Source: Prauserella cavernicola (lineage in GTDB: Bacteria; Actinomycetota; Actinomycetes; Mycobacteriales; Pseudonocardiaceae). From it: a DNA stretch of 64,000 bases. A model generated the notes under the pieces. It did not search any database, was not told the origin of the DNA, and saw only the letters and a list, made by a program, of their open reading frames with translations. Shown here in pieces: positions 42,544 through 53,268 of the stretch. Position 1 is the first letter of the stretch; each line of letters begins with the position of its first letter. Both the position numbers and the translations under genes were made by a program. The stretch is from contig NZ_JAENJH010000002.1 of the NCBI RefSeq assembly GCF_016595675.1, positions 806,001 to 870,000 of the forward strand, read 5' to 3'.

Positions 42544-44274
42544 TCACTCCGCGCGCGATGCGTGCACCAGCCGGGCGTAGGAGCCGCCCTCGGCCAGCAG
42601 CGAGGCGTGGCTGCCGAGCTCGGTGATGCGCCCGTCCTCCACCACCGCCACGCGGTCGGCCGCCGCCGCGGTGTGTAGCCGGTGGGCGATGGCGATCACC
42701 GTGCGCCCGGCGAGCACATTGGCGAGGGTGCGTTCCAGCTCCCTCGCCGACGACGTGTCCAGCAGCGACGTCGCCTCGTCGAGCACCAGGGTGTGCGGGT
42801 CGGCGAGCACCACGCGCGCCAGCGCGAGCTGCTGCGCCATCGCCGCGGGCACCGCCTGTGCGCCGGTGCCGAGCTCGGTGTCCAAGCCCTCGGGCAGCCC
42901 GCGCGCCCACTCCAGCGCTCCCGCCGAGGCGAGCGCGTCGAGCAGCTGCGCGTCGGTCCACCCGTCGCTCTCGGGCAGCGACAGGTTCTCGCGCAGCGTG
43001 CCGCTGAACACGTGCTGTTCCTGCGTCAGCAACAGCACCTCGCCGCGCAGCACGTCGTCGGGCAGGGTCGACACCTCGACCCCGCCGACCGTCACCGACC
43101 CGCCGGTCGGCCCCGCGACACCGGCCAGCAGCCTGCCGAGCGTCGACTTGCCCGCCCCGGAGGGGCCCACCACCGCGAGCCGCTCTCCCGTCGGGATGTT
43201 CAGGTCGATGCCGTGCAGCACCTCGCGTCCGGTGTCGTAGGAGAACCGCACGCCGGCGAGCTCGATGTCGCGCCCGCGCGGCGGGCCACCGGTCCGTTCG
43301 GCGGGCGGCGTCCGCACGCCGAGCACCCTGCGCAGCGCGGTGCCCGCGACGGCGAAGTCCTCGACCCACCACAGCAGCTCGTCCATCGGCGACGCGAGCG
43401 CCTGGACGTAGAGCACCATCGTGGTGATCGTGCCCAGCGCCACGAGGTCCTGCGAGTACGCCCACGCGCCGAGCAGCAGCATCGCCGCGATCGGCAGCGC
43501 GTGCGAGAGCTCGAGGAAGGGCACCCAGCGCACCTGCAGCCGACGCAGGTCCCGCTCCCCGGTGAGCGCGCCCTGCAGCGCCCGCTCGCCGTGCCGGACG
43601 CGGCGGCCGATCAGCCCGAGCGCCTCGGCCGTGCGCGCGCCCTCGACGGTCTCGTGGGTGCCGGACTGCACACCTGACCATGCGGCCAGCATCCGCTCGA
43701 TCGTTCTGGGCGAGCGGCGCCAGTACCTCCGGGTCGGGAAGTAGATCACCGGCAGCGACACCAGCAGGCCGAGCGCCAGCAGCGGCGAGGTGACGATCAT
43801 GGCCGCGACGGTGAGCAGCACCGTGATGGCGGCGATCGTGATCTCCGGCGCCGCGTTGCGGGTGGCGTTGTCGATGCGCTCGACGTCGGAGGTCGCCCTG
43901 CTCAGCAGGTCGCCGGTGCCCGCGGCCTCGACCGTGCCCAACGGCAGGCGCAGCGACGCTGCCACGAAGTCCTCGCGGGTCTTCGCCAGCACCCGTTCGC
44001 CGAGCACGCCCGCTCGCACGCGTGCCGCCCGCTTGAGCGCGGCCTGCACCAGCAGGATCGCCACGAACGCGAGCGCGAGCAGGTCGATGCCGACGGTGTC
44101 GGAACCACGGCTCACCTCGTCCACCAGGTAGCCGAGCAGCTGCGGCCCGGCCAGCCCGGCGACCGCGGCGACGCCGAACAGCGCGATCACCGTCAGGAAC
44201 GCGGCGCGGTTGTCGCGAAACGTCGTGCGCGCCCAGCCCCGCGCGTCCTCGCGCGTGGCGAGGGGAAGTCTCAC
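42544..44274 (-). CDS. ABC exporter half-transporter with intact Walker A, broken signature
   Basis: A 576-residue TMD-NBD half-transporter. Six spans (for example [40 protein letters not shown]), then an NBD: Walker [10 protein letters not shown] at 370-378, Q-loop [11 protein letters not shown], Walker B LVLDEATS with Glu500, H-loop His531 in AIAHRLH. The LSGGQ signature is replaced by [12 protein letters not shown] at 471-482. This is the mirror image of its partner at 44271, so the pair should build one competent ATP site. Start GTG 44274 overlaps the partner stop (GTGA) and has GAGG 6 bases upstream. Cargo unknown. Confidence 0.9.
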   Translation of the reverse strand: MRLPLATREDARGWARTTFRDNRAAFLTVIALFGVAAVAGLAGPQLLGYLVDEVSRGSDTVGIDLLALAFVAILLVQAALKRAARVRAGVLGERVLAKTREDFVAASLRLPLGTVEAAGTGDLLSRATSDVERIDNATRNAAPEITIAAITVLLTVAAMIVTSPLLALGLLVSLPVIYFPTRRYWRRSPRTIERMLAAWSGVQSGTHETVEGARTAEALGLIGRRVRHGERALQGALTGERDLRRLQVRWVPFLELSHALPIAAMLLLGAWAYSQDLVALGTITTMVLYVQALASPMDELLWWVEDFAVAGTALRRVLGVRTPPAERTGGPPRGRDIELAGVRFSYDTGREVLHGIDLNIPTGERLAVVGPSGAGKSTLGRLLAGVAGPTGGSVTVGGVEVSTLPDDVLRGEVLLLTQEQHVFSGTLRENLSLPESDGWTDAQLLDALASAGALEWARGLPEGLDTELGTGAQAVPAAMAQQLALARVVLADPHTLVLDEATSLLDTSSARELERTLANVLAGRTVIAIAHRLHTAAAADRVAVVEDGRITELGSHASLLAEGGSYARLVHASRAE

Positions 44275-45902
44275 CTGCACCTCGTCACCACCTCGTCCGC
44301 GACCGCCGTCCAGAGCGGACTCTGGCTGAACACGACGGTCGTTCTGCCTTCGCGCAGCCTCGCCACGCGCTCGCTGATCCGCGCCTCGGTGTGCGCGTCG
44401 ACGGCCGAGGTCGGCTCGTCGAGGATCAGCACGTCGGCGTCCTTGGCCAGTGCCCTGGCCAAACTCAGTCGCTGCCGCTGGCCACCGGAGACCTCCCGGC
44501 CGCGCTCGCCGATGCGCTCGGCGAGTCCGTCGGGCAGCGCGGCCACGATGTCGTCGGCGTCGGCCGCCCACAGCGCGGTGGCGACCGAGACCTCGCCGGG
44601 CCGGTCCGGGGCGACCTCGTCGCCGAGCGGACCCGAGAACCACAGGTCCTGGTTGTGGGCGAACACCACGCGCTCGCGCAGGTCTGCCAGCGCGACCCGG
44701 TCCACGGGCACCCCGGAGAGCAGCGCGGTCGGCCCGTCGTCGGTGAACCGCGCCAGCCGCGAGGCCATCGCCTCCGCGCGCGGACCCGCGTCCACGACGG
44801 TGAGCTTGCCCGCGACGGCGGTGATCCCGGACTCGACGTCGTGCGGTTCGAGCGGACCGTCCGGCAGTCGCACCGGCGAGTCCGGCTCGTCCAGCAGCGG
44901 CCGCAGGTTGAGGATGCGGCAGGCCTTGCGCGCCGAGACCCACGCCGAAGCCCACACACCCGTGCTCTCCGTGGTCGTGCTCACCGGGATCACCAGGAAC
45001 GCCGCGGCGCCGTAGAACGCCACGAGCTCGCCGACCGTGATCGTGCCCGCGACGGCCAGCCGCGCGCCCAGCCACGTGATGACCACGGTGACCAGACCCG
45101 GCAGCAGCACCTCGGCGGCGGTCAGCCACGACTCGCTGCGCGCCACGGCGACGCCGGTGCGGCGCACCCGCTGGCTGGCGTGGCGGAACCGGCCGAGGAA
45201 CTGTCGCTCTCCGCCGACGCCGCGCAGGATCCGCAGGCCGGACACGATGTCGGAGCCGAGCGCGTTCACTGCCGACAGCTCCTCGCGCTGGGTGTCGAGC
45301 CTGCGTTCCAGCGGCCCGATCAGCGGGCCGATGCCCGCCACGGCGAACGGGACGCCCACGAGCGCGACCGAGCCGAGCAGTGGCGAGTACGTCAGCAGCA
45401 CGATGCCGACCGTGAGGAACGCCACGATCGAGCCGACGACGCGGCCGATCACCTCGAGGGCGAAGCCGACCTTGTCGATGTCGGCCGACGTCACGGCCAG
45501 CACCTCGCCCGAACTCGCCTGCTCCCGCAGCGAGGAGCCGAGCCGCGCGGTGTGCGTGCCAACGACCCGCTGGGTCGCCGATGCTCCGTGCATCCACATG
45601 CCCGCGCCGAGGAAGTCGAGCACCCCGCCGAAGATCGCCTGCGCCACACCGATTCCGGCAACCAGCGCCGCGAGCCAGAGCAGGGCCGTGGTGTCACCGC
45701 CCGCGATTCCCGAGTCGATCGCCGCCCCGATCACGAGCGGCAGCAGCGCGCCGGGCACCAGCCACAGCGCGCCGAACACCATGGCGGCCAGCGCCAGCCA
45801 CGGGCGGCTCGCGAGGATCGCGCGCAGCAGCGATCCGGGTGTGACCCGCTCGGGGAGCCGGAGCTCCGGAGCCGGGTAGGGCGTTGCGGACACGTCGCTC
45901 AA
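44271..45902 (-). CDS. ABC exporter half-transporter with intact signature, no Walker A
   Basis: A 543-residue TMD-NBD half-transporter, first gene of the pair. Six spans (for example [40 protein letters not shown]). In the NBD the A-loop and Walker A are gone ([10 protein letters not shown] at 369-378 where GxxGxGKS is expected) and the H-loop His is replaced (FSQS at 525-528), yet the signature [15 protein letters not shown] begins at 471 and Walker [10 protein letters not shown] (Glu496) is intact. It therefore supplies the signature to the partner's ATP site and cannot itself bind ATP normally. Divergent from purL. Cargo unknown. Confidence 0.9.
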   Translation of the reverse strand: MSDVSATPYPAPELRLPERVTPGSLLRAILASRPWLALAAMVFGALWLVPGALLPLVIGAAIDSGIAGGDTTALLWLAALVAGIGVAQAIFGGVLDFLGAGMWMHGASATQRVVGTHTARLGSSLREQASSGEVLAVTSADIDKVGFALEVIGRVVGSIVAFLTVGIVLLTYSPLLGSVALVGVPFAVAGIGPLIGPLERRLDTQREELSAVNALGSDIVSGLRILRGVGGERQFLGRFRHASQRVRRTGVAVARSESWLTAAEVLLPGLVTVVITWLGARLAVAGTITVGELVAFYGAAAFLVIPVSTTTESTGVWASAWVSARKACRILNLRPLLDEPDSPVRLPDGPLEPHDVESGITAVAGKLTVVDAGPRAEAMASRLARFTDDGPTALLSGVPVDRVALADLRERVVFAHNQDLWFSGPLGDEVAPDRPGEVSVATALWAADADDIVAALPDGLAERIGERGREVSGGQRQRLSLARALAKDADVLILDEPTSAVDAHTEARISERVARLREGRTTVVFSQSPLWTAVADEVVTRCR

Positions 45903-45945
45903 CGTTACGAACGACCTGCGACGATGGCGACCGAATTTCGCCGGG

Positions 45946-45951
45946 TAGCCT
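45946..45951 (+). promoter_or_regulatory. Putative -10 box of leaderless purL
   Basis: TAGCCT ends 6 bases before the purL GTG; there is no Shine-Dalgarno sequence in the 55-base divergent gap with the ABC gene. Confidence 0.5.
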
Positions 45952-45957
45952 GTCGGC

Positions 45958-48258
45958 GTGGTCTCACCTCACGTCGAAACGCCCGCCATCGACAGCACCG
46001 CACGCGCCGAGCAGACCCCGGATCTGCCGCAGCCCTACGTCGAACTCGGCCTCGCCGACGACGAGTACGCGCGCATCAAGGAGATCCTCGGCCGCAGGCC
46101 CACCGAGGCCGAGCTGGCCATGTACTCGGTGATGTGGAGCGAGCACTGCTCGTACAAGTCGTCGAAGAAGCACCTCTCCTACTTCGGCAAGACCACCACG
46201 CCGGAGATGCGCGAGAAGATGCTCGCCGGCATCGGCGAGAACGCGGGTGTGGTCGACATCGGCGACGGCTGGGCCGTCACGTTCAAGGTGGAGAGCCACA
46301 ACCACCCGTCCTATGTGGAGCCCTATCAGGGCGCGGCGACCGGTGTCGGCGGAATCGTCCGCGACATCCTCGCGATGGGTGCGCGCCCGCTCGCGGTCGC
46401 CGACCCGCTGCGCTTCGGCCCCGCCGACGCGCCGGACACCCGCAGGGTGCTGCCGGGTGTGGTGGCGGGCGTCGCCGGGTACGGCAACTGCCTCGGCCTG
46501 CCCAACATCGGCGGCGAGGTGGTCTTCGACGAGAGCTACGCGGGCAACCCGCTCGTCAACGCGCTGTGCGTGGGCGCCATGCGCGTCGAGGACCTGCACC
46601 TCGCGCACGCCTCCGGCACGGGCAACAAGATCATCCTGTTCGGCGCGCGCACCGGCCTCGACGGCATCGGCGGCGTGTCCGTGCTCGCGAGCGACACGTT
46701 CTCGGGTGACGAGACGGCCGGCGGCCGCAAGAAGCTGCCGAGCGTCCAGGTGGGCGACCCGTTCACCGAGAAGGTGCTCATCGAGTGCTGCCTCGAGCTG
46801 TTCGCGAAGAAGCTCGTGGTCGGCATCCAGGACCTCGGCGGTGCCGGGCTGTCCTGCGCCACCTCCGAGCTGGCCGCGGCTGGCGACGGCGGCATGCACA
46901 TCGACCTGGACCAGGTTCCGTTGCGCGCCAAGGGCATGACGGCTGCCGAGATCCTCTCCAGCGAGTCGCAGGAGCGGATGTGCGCCGTGGTGTCGCCGTC
47001 CGATGTGGACGCTTTCATGGCCGTGTGCGCGAAGTGGGACGTGATCGCCACCGAGATCGGTGAGGTCACCGACGGCGAGCACCTGGTCATCACCTGGGGC
47101 GGCGAGACCGTGGTCGACGTGCCGCCGCGCACTGTCGCCCACCAGGGCCCGGTGTACGACCGCCCGTACGCGCGTCCCGCCGCGCAGGACACCGTGCAGG
47201 CGAACACCCCCGACTCGCTCGCCCGTCCGTCCACTCCGGACGAACTGCGCGAGACGCTGCTGACGCTCATCGCCTCGCCGAACCTGGCTTCGAAGGAATG
47301 GGTCACGCAGCAGTACGACCGCTACGTGCGCGGCAACACGGTGCTCGCCCAGCCCTCTGACTCGGGCGTGATCCGCATCGACGAGTCCACCGGCCGGGGC
47401 GTCGCCGTCGCCACCGACTGCAACAGCCGCTTCGTCTACCTCGACCCGTACGCGGGCACGCAGCTCGCGCTGGCCGAGGCCTACCGCAACGTGGCCACCA
47501 GCGGCGCGCAGCCGATGGCGGTCACCAACTGCCTCAACTTCGGCTCCCCGCGCGACCCCGGCGTGATGTGGCAGTTCGAGCGGGCCGTGCACGGTCTCGC
47601 CGACGGCTGCGCGCAGCTGGGCGTGCCGGTTACCGGCGGCAACGTCAGCTTCTACAACCAGACCGGCGAGACCGCGATCCTGCCCACCCCGGTGGTCGGT
47701 GTGCTCGGCGTTGTCGACGACGTCACGCGCCGCATCCCCACCGGCATCGGCAACGAGGCGGGCGAGTCGCTGCTGCTGCTCGGTGACACCCACGACGAGT
47801 TCGGCGGCTCGGCCTGGGCGCACGTGATCCACCAGCACCTCGGCGGCCTGCCGCCGAAGGTCGACCTCGAGCGCGAGCGGCTGCTTGCCGAGATCCTGGT
47901 CGCCGGTTCGCGCGACGGCATGATCTCGGCGGCCCACGACCTCTCCGACGGTGGCCTCGCACAGGCGTTCGTCGAGATGGTCCTCATCGGACAGTGCGGG
48001 GCGCGCGCGATCCTCGCCGACGACCAGGACCCGTTCGTGCAGCTGTTCTCCGAGTCGGCTGGCCGCGTGCTGGTGGCCGTGCCGCGCAGCGAGGAGCTGC
48101 GGTTCACGGAGATGTGCGGCGCGCGCGGCCTGCCGTGGCGCAGGGCCGGTGTGGTCGACCCCGAGTCGGGTTCGCTCGAGATCCAGGACATCGCGACGTT
48201 CGGCCTCGACGAGCTCCGCACCGCCTGGGAGGGAACGCTGCCCGCGCTGTTCGGCTGA
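45958..48258 (+). CDS. purL: Phosphoribosylformylglycinamidine synthase subunit PurL (small form)
   Basis: ATP-dependent amidation of FGAR to FGAM with ammonia from PurQ. It is 766 residues, the small PurL that works with PurS and PurQ. Visible: [75 protein letters not shown], and in the second half [31 protein letters not shown] and [16 protein letters not shown]. The GTG start follows a TAGCCT box at leaderless spacing, so purL appears to have its own promoter although its partners are at 38884-39800. Confidence 0.97.
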   Translation: MVSPHVETPAIDSTARAEQTPDLPQPYVELGLADDEYARIKEILGRRPTEAELAMYSVMWSEHCSYKSSKKHLSYFGKTTTPEMREKMLAGIGENAGVVDIGDGWAVTFKVESHNHPSYVEPYQGAATGVGGIVRDILAMGARPLAVADPLRFGPADAPDTRRVLPGVVAGVAGYGNCLGLPNIGGEVVFDESYAGNPLVNALCVGAMRVEDLHLAHASGTGNKIILFGARTGLDGIGGVSVLASDTFSGDETAGGRKKLPSVQVGDPFTEKVLIECCLELFAKKLVVGIQDLGGAGLSCATSELAAAGDGGMHIDLDQVPLRAKGMTAAEILSSESQERMCAVVSPSDVDAFMAVCAKWDVIATEIGEVTDGEHLVITWGGETVVDVPPRTVAHQGPVYDRPYARPAAQDTVQANTPDSLARPSTPDELRETLLTLIASPNLASKEWVTQQYDRYVRGNTVLAQPSDSGVIRIDESTGRGVAVATDCNSRFVYLDPYAGTQLALAEAYRNVATSGAQPMAVTNCLNFGSPRDPGVMWQFERAVHGLADGCAQLGVPVTGGNVSFYNQTGETAILPTPVVGVLGVVDDVTRRIPTGIGNEAGESLLLLGDTHDEFGGSAWAHVIHQHLGGLPPKVDLERERLLAEILVAGSRDGMISAAHDLSDGGLAQAFVEMVLIGQCGARAILADDQDPFVQLFSESAGRVLVAVPRSEELRFTEMCGARGLPWRRAGVVDPESGSLEIQDIATFGLDELRTAWEGTLPALFG

Positions 48259-48268
48259 GTCGCGCGGG

Positions 48269-48856
48269 TCAGCGGTAGTCGATGCCGACGGTGCTGATGC
48301 AGAACGTCGAGCCGTTGTTCTCGCGGGTCGCCGTGATCAGCCCGCTGGCGGTGACGCCGCCGGTCCCGGTGACCCGCGCGCCCGCCAGTGCCGGGTCGTC
48401 GTCGACGAGATAGTCGGCCTCGAAGGCTAGGCCCCGGGCGAGGATCTCCTCGACCTGTTCCTCGCCGTCCCGCACCTCCGGGCAGAACAGCCCGGCCGCG
48501 TAGTCGGCGTCGCCGGCGTTGAGCGAGTGCACGAAGTCGCGGATCGTGCGGGTTCCCTCGTCGTCGGCGGTGCCGCTGGAGGAGCCGTTCGTCCTCGCCG
48601 AGGTGGTCGAGGGTGCGACCTGCCGCTCCGACGTCGCCGCTGCGGCGCTGCTGCCGCTCTCGTCGTCGCCGAGGAGGAAGCCGGGGGCGACGAACCCGGT
48701 GATCCCCAGTATCGACACCGCCGCGACCAGACCCACCACGGCCACCACGACTCCGGCTTTGCTCTTGCGCGGCGGCTGCGGGCCGTACCCACTCTGTGGA
48801 TAACCTCCCGGATTCTGTGGATAACCGCCGGGTTGCTGTGGGTGGCCGTGCGTCAT
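48269..48856 (-). CDS. Single-span membrane protein with Pro/Gly/Tyr-rich tail, paralogue 1
   Basis: A 195-residue protein: cytosolic low-complexity tail (PQQPGGYPQNPGGYPQSGYG), basic stop PPRKSK, one transmembrane helix (GVVVAVVGLVAAVSILGITG), the juxtamembrane motif [12 protein letters not shown], a Ser/Thr linker, and an exported domain of about 95 residues with two Cys (LFCPE and STFCIS). Its tail, motif and layout are shared with the protein at 51115, indicating paralogy. The exported domain resembles DUF4878/NTF2-like lipoprotein domains only loosely. Convergent with purL, 10 bases apart. Confidence 0.7.
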   Translation of the reverse strand: MTHGHPQQPGGYPQNPGGYPQSGYGPQPPRKSKAGVVVAVVGLVAAVSILGITGFVAPGFLLGDDESGSSAAAATSERQVAPSTTSARTNGSSSGTADDEGTRTIRDFVHSLNAGDADYAAGLFCPEVRDGEEQVEEILARGLAFEADYLVDDDPALAGARVTGTGGVTASGLITATRENNGSTFCISTVGIDYR

Positions 48857-48866
48857 GGTGCGGAGT

Positions 48867-49877
48867 CTAGCCAGCTGCGGGTTCCTCGCGGGACAAAACG
48901 GTCATTCCGTCTCGTAGTTCGTCGGCGACCCAGCCCTCCGGCGGGTCGACGTGGCTGTCGAACCTGGCGTCGCGCAGCACCAGCTCCGAGCCGAACGACG
49001 TCTGCCCGAACCTGGTCTCGCCGTGGAAGACGGCGTCCTTGAAGTTCGCCTCGCCGAGAAACGTCGTGCCGGTGAAGTCGGCCAGCGAGTTGAACCTCGT
49101 GCCGCTGAACCACGCGCGCTCCTCGAACCGGGTACCGGTACAGCGGAAGCGGCCCGCGAGCCTGCCCGCGCCGGTCGTCGTCGCGGTGAACCAGGCGGGT
49201 CCGGTGAACACGCAGTCGCTGAGGTTGGTGCTGCTGTGCAGGTAGGCGTAGCGCAGGATCACCGAGCCCATCCGGCGGCCGGACAGGTCGAGGTACTCCA
49301 GCGCGGCGCCGGTGAGGTCGAGGTCGTACGCGGGTGCGCCGCTCTGCTCGGTGCGGGGCAGCAGGTCGAAGACCAGTCGCTGCGCGGTGAGGCGTACCTG
49401 CAGTTCGCGTTCGGCCTCGGGGTCCTCGGCACCTGGCTTCTTCTCGAACCGGGGGTGGCTGAACGGCCTGCGCAGGTAGGCGCAGAGCACGTCGAGCACG
49501 GTCTGGGTGAAGCCCGGCCTGCTGCGCGCGAGTCCCGCGAGCGCGTGCATCGCGCCCACCCGCACCTGGTCGGCCTCGTTGCCGAGCAGTTCCACCGAGC
49601 GGGCGAACCGTTCGTCGGAGATCCGGCTGGTCTCCAGGTCGTGGCGGCGTCGTTCGATGTCCTGGCGGGCCTCCTCGACCTTGCGGCGCCGGTCGTTGAG
49701 CCACAGCGCGTACAACGCGATCACCGAGGCGCCCGCCAGTCCGCCCGTGCGCAACGCGTCGCTGCTGCTGGTCCTGCTGTCGGTCAGCAGCCAGAGGCTG
49801 ATGCCGAGCACGAGCGCCACTGCCGCCGCGATGGTGCCGAACAGCGGGGACCGGAACGCGGAGCGGAGCCGTTTCAT
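48867..49877 (-). CDS. Membrane-anchored pentapeptide-repeat protein
   Basis: A 336-residue protein. Two hydrophobic spans near the N terminus (SPLFGTIAAAVALVLGISLW, TGGLAGASVIALYALWL) lead into a coiled coil (RRRKVEEARQDIERRRHDLE), a HEAT-like helical part (FARSVELLGNEADQVRVGAM, LAGLARSRPGFTQTVLDVLC) and pentapeptide repeats from about 195 (AYDLDLTGAALEYLDLSGRR, then units such as TGTRFEERAWFSGTRF and TFLGEANFKDAVFHGETRFG). The repeats form a right-handed beta helix. The function is unknown; membrane-anchored relatives are common in actinobacteria. ATG 49877 is chosen because upstream frame lacks coding character. Confidence 0.82.
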   Translation of the reverse strand: MKRLRSAFRSPLFGTIAAAVALVLGISLWLLTDSRTSSSDALRTGGLAGASVIALYALWLNDRRRKVEEARQDIERRRHDLETSRISDERFARSVELLGNEADQVRVGAMHALAGLARSRPGFTQTVLDVLCAYLRRPFSHPRFEKKPGAEDPEAERELQVRLTAQRLVFDLLPRTEQSGAPAYDLDLTGAALEYLDLSGRRMGSVILRYAYLHSSTNLSDCVFTGPAWFTATTTGAGRLAGRFRCTGTRFEERAWFSGTRFNSLADFTGTTFLGEANFKDAVFHGETRFGQTSFGSELVLRDARFDSHVDPPEGWVADELRDGMTVLSREEPAAG

Positions 49878-49927
49878 GCCAAGGAATCTAGGCGATCTTG
49901 CGACGCCGGTGGGCAAGATCGCCCGGA

Positions 49928-50440
49928 TCACTCCGGCTGGGGCAGGCTCCGCTGGAACAGGACGGTGTCGAGCAGGCGCCCGTGCTTGTCGCCGACCTGC
50001 CGCAGCCTGCCCACCTCGGCGAACCCGCGCCTGCGGTGCAGCTCGGCCGAGGATTCGTCGCCGGAGTCGGTGATCACGGCGATGACCTCGCGAAGTCCCG
50101 AGCGGGTGCAGCGGTCGAGCAGCTCGTCCAGCAGCGCGCCGCCCAGTCCGCGGCCCAGCGCCCACGGTGCGAGGTAGATCGAGTCCTCGACGGTGTGCCG
50201 GTAGGCAGGCCGTGTCTTCCACGGTCCGCAGTAGGCGTAGCCGGCCACGCGGCCATCGGACTCGGCGACCAGGAACGGCAGGCCCGCCTCGGTGATCGCG
50301 GTGAAGCGGCGCTGCCACTCGGCGGCGTCGGGCGCGTCGAACTCGAAGGTGGCGACGCTGTCGCGCACGTAGTGGGCGTAGATCTCGGCGATCGCGGGCA
50401 GGTCGGCCGTCGACGCGTCGCGGAGCACCCTGGATTTCAC
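49928..50440 (-). CDS. GNAT acetyltransferase, phosphinothricin-acetyltransferase-like
   Basis: A 170-residue N-acetyltransferase: LRDASTADLPAIAEIYAHYV, FLVAESDGRVAGYAYCGPWK, acetyl-CoA loop LAPWALGRGLGGALLDELLD and SSAELHRRRGFAEVGRLRQV, then DTVLFQRSL. The pattern matches the Pat/Bar-like GNAT family that acetylates amino-acid-like toxins such as phosphinothricin or methionine sulfoximine; the actual substrate is unknown. Two GTGs are possible (50440, 50458); 50440 gives the family-typical N terminus. The 5' end touches an inverted repeat shared with the divergent XRE-cupin gene. Confidence 0.82.
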   Translation of the reverse strand: MKSRVLRDASTADLPAIAEIYAHYVRDSVATFEFDAPDAAEWQRRFTAITEAGLPFLVAESDGRVAGYAYCGPWKTRPAYRHTVEDSIYLAPWALGRGLGGALLDELLDRCTRSGLREVIAVITDSGDESSAELHRRRGFAEVGRLRQVGDKHGRLLDTVLFQRSLPQPE

Positions 50441-50468
50441 TATAGAAGAACCGGTCACTACTATAGTG
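50438..50468. promoter_or_regulatory. Inverted-repeat operator between GNAT and XRE-cupin genes
   Basis: CACTATAG (50438-50445) and CTATAGTG (50461-50468) form a perfect 8-base dyad with a 15-base spacer. The half-sites touch the start regions of the two divergent genes and include TATAGT, which itself looks like a -10 box on each strand. Binding by the XRE-cupin protein would block both promoters at once. Confidence 0.65.
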
Positions 50469-50471
50469 TAT

Positions 50472-51056
50472 ATGGATCTCAGTGTGCTCGGCCAGCGGAT
50501 TCAGGGACTCCGGCGGGACCGGGGCCTGACCCTGCAGGAACTCGCGGGCCAGTCCGGGGTGAGCGTGAGCATGCTGTCCTCGGTCGAGCGCGGCGACAAG
50601 GCGCCGACGGTGGTGGTGCTCGACCGCATCGCGGATGGGCTCGGCGTGCGGCTCGCGGGGCTACTGGCCGAACCCGACGCCGACCGGATCCTCGTGCGCA
50701 GGGCCGCCGAGCAGGACGTGGTCGACGAGCCGGGTGGCTGGCAACGCACCATCCTCACCCCGGTGGTCGCGGGCGTGAACTTCGAATGGATCCGTTCGAC
50801 CCTGCCGCCCGGCTGCGAGCCCGGCACCTATCCGGCCTATGCGCCGGGCTCCCACGAGTACATCTTCGTCGAGTCCGGTTCAGTCGAACTCACCATCGAC
50901 GGCGAACGCGTGGTCGATCTCGGCGCGGGCGACTCGATCTACCTGGCCGCCGACGTCACGCTCGAGTACGCCAACCGCAGCGCCGAGCCCTGCACCTACT
51001 ACGTCGCGGCGCTGATCATGCGGTCCCGCGACGCGGGCACCCGCTACACGAGATGA
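50472..51056 (+). CDS. XRE-family regulator with cupin sensor domain
   Basis: A 194-residue regulator: helix-turn-helix LGQRIQGLRRDRGLTLQELA, QSGVSVSMLSSVERGDKAPT, then a cupin barrel (about 105-185: GCEPGTYPAYAPGSHEYIFV, EVxxDG-type VELTIDGERVVDLGAGDSIY). Members of this class usually repress a neighbouring catabolic or detoxifying gene and themselves, sensing a small metabolite in the cupin. Here the target is most likely the GNAT gene, which shares the inverted repeat at 50438. ATG 50472 lies just after TATAGT (50462-50467), so the mRNA is nearly leaderless; GTG 50466 is an alternative start. Confidence 0.88.
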   Translation: MDLSVLGQRIQGLRRDRGLTLQELAGQSGVSVSMLSSVERGDKAPTVVVLDRIADGLGVRLAGLLAEPDADRILVRRAAEQDVVDEPGGWQRTILTPVVAGVNFEWIRSTLPPGCEPGTYPAYAPGSHEYIFVESGSVELTIDGERVVDLGAGDSIYLAADVTLEYANRSAEPCTYYVAALIMRSRDAGTRYTR

Positions 51057-51071
51057 GCCAGGACACGACAA

Positions 51072-51098
51072 AGGCCGGCCCCGGATGGGAGCCGGCCT
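51072..51098. terminator. Bidirectional terminator after XRE-cupin gene
   Basis: AGGCCGGC (51072-51079) pairs with GCCGGCCT (51091-51098) around an 11-base loop, midway between the convergent stops at 51056 and 51115. Confidence 0.65.
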
Positions 51099-51114
51099 CT
51101 GCGAAAACCGCGAG

Positions 51115-52284
<1,170 letters not shown>

Positions 52285-52302
52285 CTAGTCCTACCCGGCA
52301 CA

Positions 52303-52344
52303 CCACAAGGCTCCCGATTCGGGGTCGAATCGGGAGCCTTGTGG
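52303..52344. terminator. 18-pair perfect stem-loop terminator
   Basis: Perfect 18-base arms (52303-52320 and 52327-52344) around a 6-base loop GGGGTC, 24 bases after the stop of the GH25 gene on the minus strand. It should stop transcription of that gene before it reaches the membrane-protein gene at 52170. Confidence 0.85.
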
Positions 52345-52368
52345 ACAAATCGGTTGTGGCCCCCCGGC

Positions 52369-53268
52369 TCAGCCGGTGGCCAGCGCCTGCAGTCGGTCGT
52401 AGGCGCCGTTGAACGAGTTCTGGTCGATCGGGCTGGAGGTGTACTGCCAGAACGTGTGGAAGCCCCAGCCGTTCGGCAGCGCGCCGACCGAGTCCGAGTA
52501 CCGCGCGACCCACAGCGGCACCGTGTCACCGAAGCTCTGCGCGGTCCCGACGCATTGGTTCCACCAGCTCGTGGACGTGTAGATCACGGGCCAGCGGCCG
52601 GTGCGCGAGTGGTAGGTGTCGTGGAAGTCGCGAATCCACGCCGCCATCTGCGCCTGGTTCAGGCCATAGCAGGCGGCCCCGTACGGGTTGTACTCCATGT
52701 CCAGCGCGCCGGGCAGGGTCTTGCCGTCCCCTGACCAGCCGCCACCGCCGTCCACGAAGTAGTTGGCCTGCGCCGCGCCGGACGCGCGGTCCGGGAGTGC
52801 GAAGTGGTACGCACCACGGATCATGCCGATGTCGTACGAGCCGTTGTACTGCTGCGCGAAGTACGGGTTCTTGTAGCCCGTGCCCTCGGTGGCCTTGACG
52901 AACGTGAACCGCTTGCCCTGGCCCCACCAGTGGTTCCAGTCCACGTTCTGTTGGTGACCGCTGACGTCCATGCCGGGAACGGTCGCCTGAGCAGGAGCGC
53001 CGTCGACGTCGATTCCCTGCGGGCGCAGGGCCGCCCGCTTGCTGTCCGGTGTGGAACGGTCTCCCTCGACCTCGGCGATCTGGGAGCCCATCGGATGGTC
53101 GAATTTCTCGACGTATTCCTGCACCGGCATGCCGTCGACCCGGTTCGGTACGGCTCGGCGTTCCGCCTGAGCGGCGCCGGCCGGGGTCAGCGCGCTGAGC
53201 AGGAGCGCGCCGACCGAGCCGACAGCGGCGGCTGTGCTTACCCGCCGCCAGATTCTTCGTGCGGACAT
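52369..53268 (-). CDS. Secreted GH25 lysozyme, copy A
   Basis: A 299-residue exported muramidase. Signal peptide RRVSTAAAVGSVGALLLSAL, cleavage near GAAQA; a pro-region of about 55 residues (VPNRVDGMPVQEYVEKFDHP) precedes the GH25 barrel: PGMDVSGHQQNVDWNHWWGQ, FVKATEGTGYKNPYFAQQYN, IRGAYHFALPDRASGAAQAN, catalytic DMEYNPYG, PVIYTSTSWWNQCVG and WQYTSSPIDQNSFNGAYDRL. It cleaves N-acetylmuramyl bonds in peptidoglycan. ATG 53268 is preferred because GAAGGG lies about 9 bases upstream; the ATG at 53277 overlaps that site. Close relative of the copy at 53458. Confidence 0.92.
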   Translation of the reverse strand: MSARRIWRRVSTAAAVGSVGALLLSALTPAGAAQAERRAVPNRVDGMPVQEYVEKFDHPMGSQIAEVEGDRSTPDSKRAALRPQGIDVDGAPAQATVPGMDVSGHQQNVDWNHWWGQGKRFTFVKATEGTGYKNPYFAQQYNGSYDIGMIRGAYHFALPDRASGAAQANYFVDGGGGWSGDGKTLPGALDMEYNPYGAACYGLNQAQMAAWIRDFHDTYHSRTGRWPVIYTSTSWWNQCVGTAQSFGDTVPLWVARYSDSVGALPNGWGFHTFWQYTSSPIDQNSFNGAYDRLQALATG

